From NCBI RefSeq assembly GCF_014873145.1, contig NZ_JADBEK010000001.1, forward strand, positions 4,092,001 to 4,156,000: a stretch of 64,000 nt of DNA, given 5' to 3'. Position numbers and translations under genes: made by a program. The DNA is from Nonomuraea angiospora (GTDB lineage: Bacteria; Actinomycetota; Actinomycetes; Streptosporangiales; Streptosporangiaceae). The notes under the pieces were generated by a model that worked only from the letters and a program-made list of their open reading frames with translations, was not told the origin of the DNA and did no database searches. Positions 61,119 to 64,000 of this stretch are shown here, piece after piece; within the stretch, counting starts at the first letter, position 1, and each line of letters starts with the position of its first letter.

Positions 61119-62132
61119 ATGACCTCCACCCACATCGACGTCAGCGCCATCGACCTCGCCGCGCTCGGCACGTGGATGGACGCCCAGGGCCTGCCCGCCG
61201 GCCCGATCACGGGCGTCGCGCCGGTCCTGGGCGGCACGCAGAACGTCATGGTCCGCTTCGAGCGCGGCGGCCGCCCGTACATCCTGCGCCGGCCTCCCCT
61301 GCACGCCCGCAGCAGGAGCAACGAGGTGCTGCGCCGCGAGGCGCGGGTGCTGGCGGCGCTGCGCGGCACGCCCGTGCCCGCGCCCAGGCTGGTGGCCGCG
61401 CAGACCGAGCGGGAGCCGGTGTTCTACCTGATGGAGCCGGTCGACGGGTTCAACCCTTCGACGGGCCTGCCGGAGCCGCACGCCTCCGACGCCGCGATCA
61501 GGCACCGCATGGGGCTGGAGGCCGCGGCCGCGCTGGCCGAGCTGGGGCGGGTCGATCCGGGGGTGCTGCCGGGGTTCGGCAGGCCGGAGGGGTTCCTGGA
61601 GCGGCAGGTGCCGCGCTGGCTCAAGGAGCTCGACTCGTACGGCGAGCTGGACGGCTATCCGGGCCCCGACATTCCGGGTCTGGCCGAGACGGCCGACTGG
61701 CTGTCGCGCAACCTGCCCCGGACGTTCACCCCGGGGATCATGCACGGCGACTACCACTTCGCGAACCTGATGTTCGCCTGCGACGGCCCCCGCGTGGCCG
61801 CGATCGTGGACTGGGAGATGAGCACGATCGGCGACCCGCTGCTCGATCTCGGCTGGCTGCTGGCCACCTGGCCCAGCAACAACGGCCACGTTCCCGGGCT
61901 GCCGGAGCCGCGCGAGCTCATCGAGTACTACGCGGCGCTGTCGGAGCGCGACCTGTCGGCCGTCGGCTGGTACGCGGTGATGGCCTGCTTCAAGCTCGGG
62001 ATCGTCCTGGAGGGCTCGCACGCGCGGGCGTTCGCGGGAAAGGCCCCAAAGGACATAGGGGACGTACTACACGAAACCACCCTGCAACTGTTTGAACGGG
62101 CACATCAGTTTATGGATGGCGTTCTCGGCTGA
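61119..62132 (+). CDS. APH/ACAD10-type phosphotransferase
   Basis: A 337-residue kinase-fold enzyme of the aminoglycoside phosphotransferase superfamily, of the sub-group found next to acyl-CoA genes. RFERGGRPYILRRPPLHARSRSNEVLRREARVLAAL binds nucleotide; catalytic loop HGDYHFANLMFACDG and metal loop AAIVDWEMSTIGDPLLDLGWLLATW are intact. Members phosphorylate hydroxyacyl compounds in mammals and bacteria; antibiotic resistance is less likely. It may serve the nearby AtuA operon, but has its own promoter. Confidence 0.82.
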   Translation: MTSTHIDVSAIDLAALGTWMDAQGLPAGPITGVAPVLGGTQNVMVRFERGGRPYILRRPPLHARSRSNEVLRREARVLAALRGTPVPAPRLVAAQTEREPVFYLMEPVDGFNPSTGLPEPHASDAAIRHRMGLEAAAALAELGRVDPGVLPGFGRPEGFLERQVPRWLKELDSYGELDGYPGPDIPGLAETADWLSRNLPRTFTPGIMHGDYHFANLMFACDGPRVAAIVDWEMSTIGDPLLDLGWLLATWPSNNGHVPGLPEPRELIEYYAALSERDLSAVGWYAVMACFKLGIVLEGSHARAFAGKAPKDIGDVLHETTLQLFERAHQFMDGVLG

Positions 62133-62170
62133 TTTCCGGAAAAAGATCGCTTTTCAATCCCCGAGTCGTA

Positions 62171-62186
62171 CAATTGCGCGCAATTG
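62171..62186 (+). promoter_or_regulatory. Perfect 16-bp palindrome CAATTGCGCGCAATTG
   Basis: A perfect palindrome 25 nt ahead of the ATG of the 86-aa gene. Its half CAATTGCG occurs again before the XRE gene. Confidence 0.6.
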
Positions 62187-62211
62187 CACCTGTTATCGGG
62201 GAAGGATCGTC

Positions 62212-62472
62212 ATGCGCATGCGGTTCCTCGGCTCCACCTCGGAGGCGGGCGCCTGTCCCACCCTGTACGAGACCGACCGCGGCACCATCGTCGTGCAAGG
62301 TCTGCAAGTCACCGACGCGGAGGCGCTCGCGGACCTCCGCGACGTGCTCGACGGCGAGACCGCGGTCGAGGTTCCGCGCGAGCTCATCACCGAAATCGCC
62401 CGCCGGGTCCTCCTCGACGGCCCGGCAACCGCTTTCCCGACCAGCGGAGGAACACCCTCGGCAACCTCCTGA
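62212..62472 (+). CDS. Small 86-residue protein of the XRE cluster
   Basis: Starts MRMRFLGSTSEAGACPTLYETDRGTIVVQGLQVTDAEALADLRDVLDGETAVEVP. GGGGAAGG lies ahead of ATG. I recall similar small proteins next to XRE-DUF5753 regulators in actinomycetes but cannot name a function. Fold is probably mixed alpha/beta, with no membrane segment. The 16-bp palindrome in front suggests control by the adjacent XRE regulator. Confidence 0.7.
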   Translation: MRMRFLGSTSEAGACPTLYETDRGTIVVQGLQVTDAEALADLRDVLDGETAVEVPRELITEIARRVLLDGPATAFPTSGGTPSATS

Positions 62473-62475
62473 TCA

Positions 62476-62483
62476 CAATTGCG
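62476..62483 (+). promoter_or_regulatory. CAATTGCG half-site before the XRE gene
   Basis: CAATTGCG, the same half-site as in the 62171 palindrome, followed by AGTGACACTGG; it lies just upstream of the predicted -35 of the XRE gene. Confidence 0.4.
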
Positions 62484-62515
62484 AGTGACACTGGCATGAT
62501 CCACGCAAGCAGGGC

Positions 62516-62521
62516 TAACCT
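62516..62521 (+). promoter_or_regulatory. -10 box of the leaderless XRE gene
   Basis: TAACCT, 8 nt before GTG at 62530. Confidence 0.45.
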
Positions 62522-62529
62522 CTTGCGGC

Positions 62530-63381
62530 GTGACGTCGTTTCAGCAGGCGCGCATCGACCTCGGCGGCCAGTTACGACAGCTGCGCGAGGCCGCGCACCT
62601 GTCGGGCAAGGAGCTGGCCCAGCGGCTGGGCTGGCAGCCGTCCAAGGTCTCCCGCCTGGAGAACGCCCGGCAGACCGCCACGGAGGATGACGTGGTCGTG
62701 TGGGCGCAGGCCGTACGCGCCTCGCCCGACACGACCGACGAGCTCATCAGGCAGGCCATCGCGCTGCTCGAACGGCACGACGACTGGAAGCAGCGCCACC
62801 GCAGCGGCCTGGCCGCCCTCCAGGAGGACATCCGCGACCTGGAGGCGCGCACGAAGCTCTTCCGGGTGTTCGAGCCCGGCATCATCGTGGGCCTGCTGCA
62901 GACCTCCGAATACGCCAGGCACGTCTTCCGCAAGGTCAAGCGCCTCTACAGCGCGGCCGACCAGATCGACGCGGCGGTGCGGGTGCGGATGCAGCGCCAG
63001 GAGATCCTGTACGACCGGACGCGCACGTTCAGGTTCGTGGTGACGGAGGCGGCACTGCGCACCGCCCTCGCCCCACCCGAGGTGATGCGCGGCCAGCTCG
63101 ACCGATTACTCGCCGTCAGCACACTGCCGAACGTCGAGTTCGGCGTGATCCCGTTCAGCACGGAGCTGCCGTCGAGCCCGATCAACGGCTTCTGGATCTA
63201 CAACGAGGCCATGGTCGGGGTGGAAACCATGACAAAGGACCTGATCCTTCGCGATCCCGATGACATCGGCTTCTACGTCCGGGCCTTCGATGACTATGCG
63301 AAGGTGGCGGAGTTCGACGAACCCGGGCGGGAGGTCATCATCGGAATTCTTCACGATTACCGCAAACAAACATCACATTAA
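62530..63381 (+). CDS. XRE family regulator with DUF5753 domain
   Basis: A 283-residue DNA-binding protein. HTH: LGGQLRQLREAAHLSGKELAQRLGWQPSKVSRLENARQTATEDDVVVWAQ. The DUF5753 domain covers the rest (about 95-275): FRVFEPGIIVGLLQTSEYARHVFRKV, RMQRQEILYDRTRTFRFVVTEAALRTAL, LLAVSTLPNVEFGVIPFSTELPSSPINGFWIYNE. Such regulators are common in Streptomyces development and are usually paired with small partners; the usual DUF397 partner is not seen, but 86- and 88-aa proteins flank it. GTG start. Confidence 0.92.
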   Translation: MTSFQQARIDLGGQLRQLREAAHLSGKELAQRLGWQPSKVSRLENARQTATEDDVVVWAQAVRASPDTTDELIRQAIALLERHDDWKQRHRSGLAALQEDIRDLEARTKLFRVFEPGIIVGLLQTSEYARHVFRKVKRLYSAADQIDAAVRVRMQRQEILYDRTRTFRFVVTEAALRTALAPPEVMRGQLDRLLAVSTLPNVEFGVIPFSTELPSSPINGFWIYNEAMVGVETMTKDLILRDPDDIGFYVRAFDDYAKVAEFDEPGREVIIGILHDYRKQTSH

Positions 63382-63385
63382 CCGC

Positions 63386-63395
63386 AGCAATTGCT
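63386..63395 (+). promoter_or_regulatory. Third CAATTG palindrome after the XRE gene
   Basis: AGCAATTGCT, a perfect 10-bp palindrome 5 bp after the XRE stop and 55 bp ahead of the 88-aa gene. Confidence 0.4.
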
Positions 63396-63450
63396 TGCCT
63401 CCCCACCCAAGATCGTGCAATTCTGTCGCGAGACGTTGCGGAGGTGACGC

Positions 63451-63717
63451 ATGATGCTTGATACCGCGCTCTGCCTCGAGCGATTCGCCTGGCACGCAGG
63501 TCGTCACGCTGACCTGACCATCCAGAGCCTCGCCCTGTCGAGCGACCCGGCCTACGTGTCGGTCCGCAACCGCTTCTCGGCCACGCTGACGGAGACGGTG
63601 ACGTGCTCGGACGAGGGCGCGTACATCACCTCGTGGGGCTACCGCCTGGGCACCGCCGAAGACGTCGAGTCCGCCGCCGCCCGCCTCGCCTTCCTCCTCG
63701 CCGCCCTCCCCGCCTGA
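63451..63717 (+). CDS. Small 88-residue protein downstream of XRE gene
   Basis: Begins MMLDTALCLERFAWHAGRHADLTIQSLALSSDPAYVSVRNRFSATLTETVTCSDEGAYITSWGYRLGTAEDVESAAARLAFLLAALP. Predicted mixed fold; a conserved actinobacterial style but I know no function. ATG 63451 follows GGAGG. Same strand as the XRE gene, 69 bp downstream. From here to the window end (63718-64000) the DNA is very GC-rich and I see no gene. Confidence 0.6.
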   Translation: MMLDTALCLERFAWHAGRHADLTIQSLALSSDPAYVSVRNRFSATLTETVTCSDEGAYITSWGYRLGTAEDVESAAARLAFLLAALPA

Positions 63718-64000
63718 CCCGCACGACGCCCGGCCCGAAACACGGCTTACGGCCCCCGACACGGAATTTCGGCCCCGCACCCGCAGGCCACCACCCAGCC
63801 GGCCCCGGCACGCGCCCCTGGTGGGGCAGAAGCGCCCCTCCGGCACGGACTCCCGCCACGGAACCCACAACGCCGCCGCCCGCCAGAGCACGCCCAGCGC
63901 CTCAGGAGGCCCCTCCCGCACGCCGGGCGGCGCCGCTCGAATGCGCCTCCCGCCGCCACCAGGGGCCCACCTCACGCCAGGCGGGCCGAACGACGGTCAA

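Noticed and set aside
61119..62132. Aminoglycoside resistance gene
   Set aside because: The motifs are of the ACAD10-like branch and the context is acyl-CoA metabolism, not resistance.
63373..63975. Minus-strand frame at the right end
   Set aside because: Gly/Arg-rich, overlaps the 88-aa gene and has no motif or ribosome site.

Overview
The window is high-GC actinomycete chromosome. Many genes start with GTG, most neighbours are joined by 4-bp ATGA or GTGA overlaps, and many start codons sit 6-9 nt behind a TANNNT -10 box with no Shine-Dalgarno. The gene content (a CvnABCD conservon, multiTM symporters, an XRE-DUF5753 regulator, a proline-rich Ser/Thr kinase) fits a filamentous actinomycete. 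A Streptosporangiales genus such as Nonomuraea is my guess from gene style only; I have no 16S or alignment evidence. I found no rRNA, tRNA, CRISPR, insertion sequence, prophage or recognisable biosynthetic cluster, and no gene-free stretch exceeds 300 bp.

Layout. 1-3.6 kb: signalling conservon cvnABCD, with cvnA cut by the left edge. 3.6-7.7 kb: a prolyl aminopeptidase, a DHFR-like reductase and a secreted PL8 polysaccharide lyase. 7.9-12.2 kb: TetR regulator divergent from an MFS exporter plus an NTF2-like protein, then two membrane proteins that overlap tail to tail. 12.3-14.3 kb: acetate-type SSS symporter with its DUF485 partner under a CRP-like site. 14.5-22.6 kb: a sugar locus (binding protein, two permeases, GH95 glycosidase, no ATPase), a PLP transsulfuration enzyme and a LacI regulator whose likely operator lies in front of the binding-protein gene. 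22.6-28.7 kb: a helicase-like protein, then a second SSS/DUF485 pair behind a LytS/LytTR two-component system. 28.8-32.4 kb: small proteins (HIT, DUF1838-like, I42 inhibitor lipoprotein, DUF3618, holin-like membrane protein, a 54-aa protein, a methyltransferase). 32.5-36.3 kb: SNF2 ATPase plus SWIM protein. 36.3-40.1 kb: lipid kinase and secreted M6 metalloprotease. 40.3-45.4 kb, all minus strand: ctaD, a 77-aa protein and frdABCD, packed as one apparent operon. 45.7-50 kb: F420/FMN-type oxidoreductase, aspartate aminotransferase type Ic, zinc-ribbon membrane protein, GlcD-like oxidase. 50-52.4 kb: transmembrane Ser/Thr kinase with a collagen-like linker. 52.6-59.3 kb: a five-gene coupled operon (TetR, acyl-CoA carboxylase beta, biotin carboxylase-BCCP, enoyl-CoA hydratase, AtuA). 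59.3-62.1 kb: ROK kinase, GNAT acetyltransferase and a phosphotransferase of the ACAD10/APH type. 62.2-63.7 kb: XRE-DUF5753 regulator flanked by two small proteins and several CAATTG-type palindromes.

Most notable are the AtuA/carboxylase operon, which may break down a branched or terpenoid acyl-CoA; the pairing of a haem-copper oxidase subunit with an enteric-type fumarate reductase; the LacI-controlled GH95/transporter locus; the leaderless promoter pattern; and two small proteins (54 and 77 aa) fixed into operons by their overlap or spacing.
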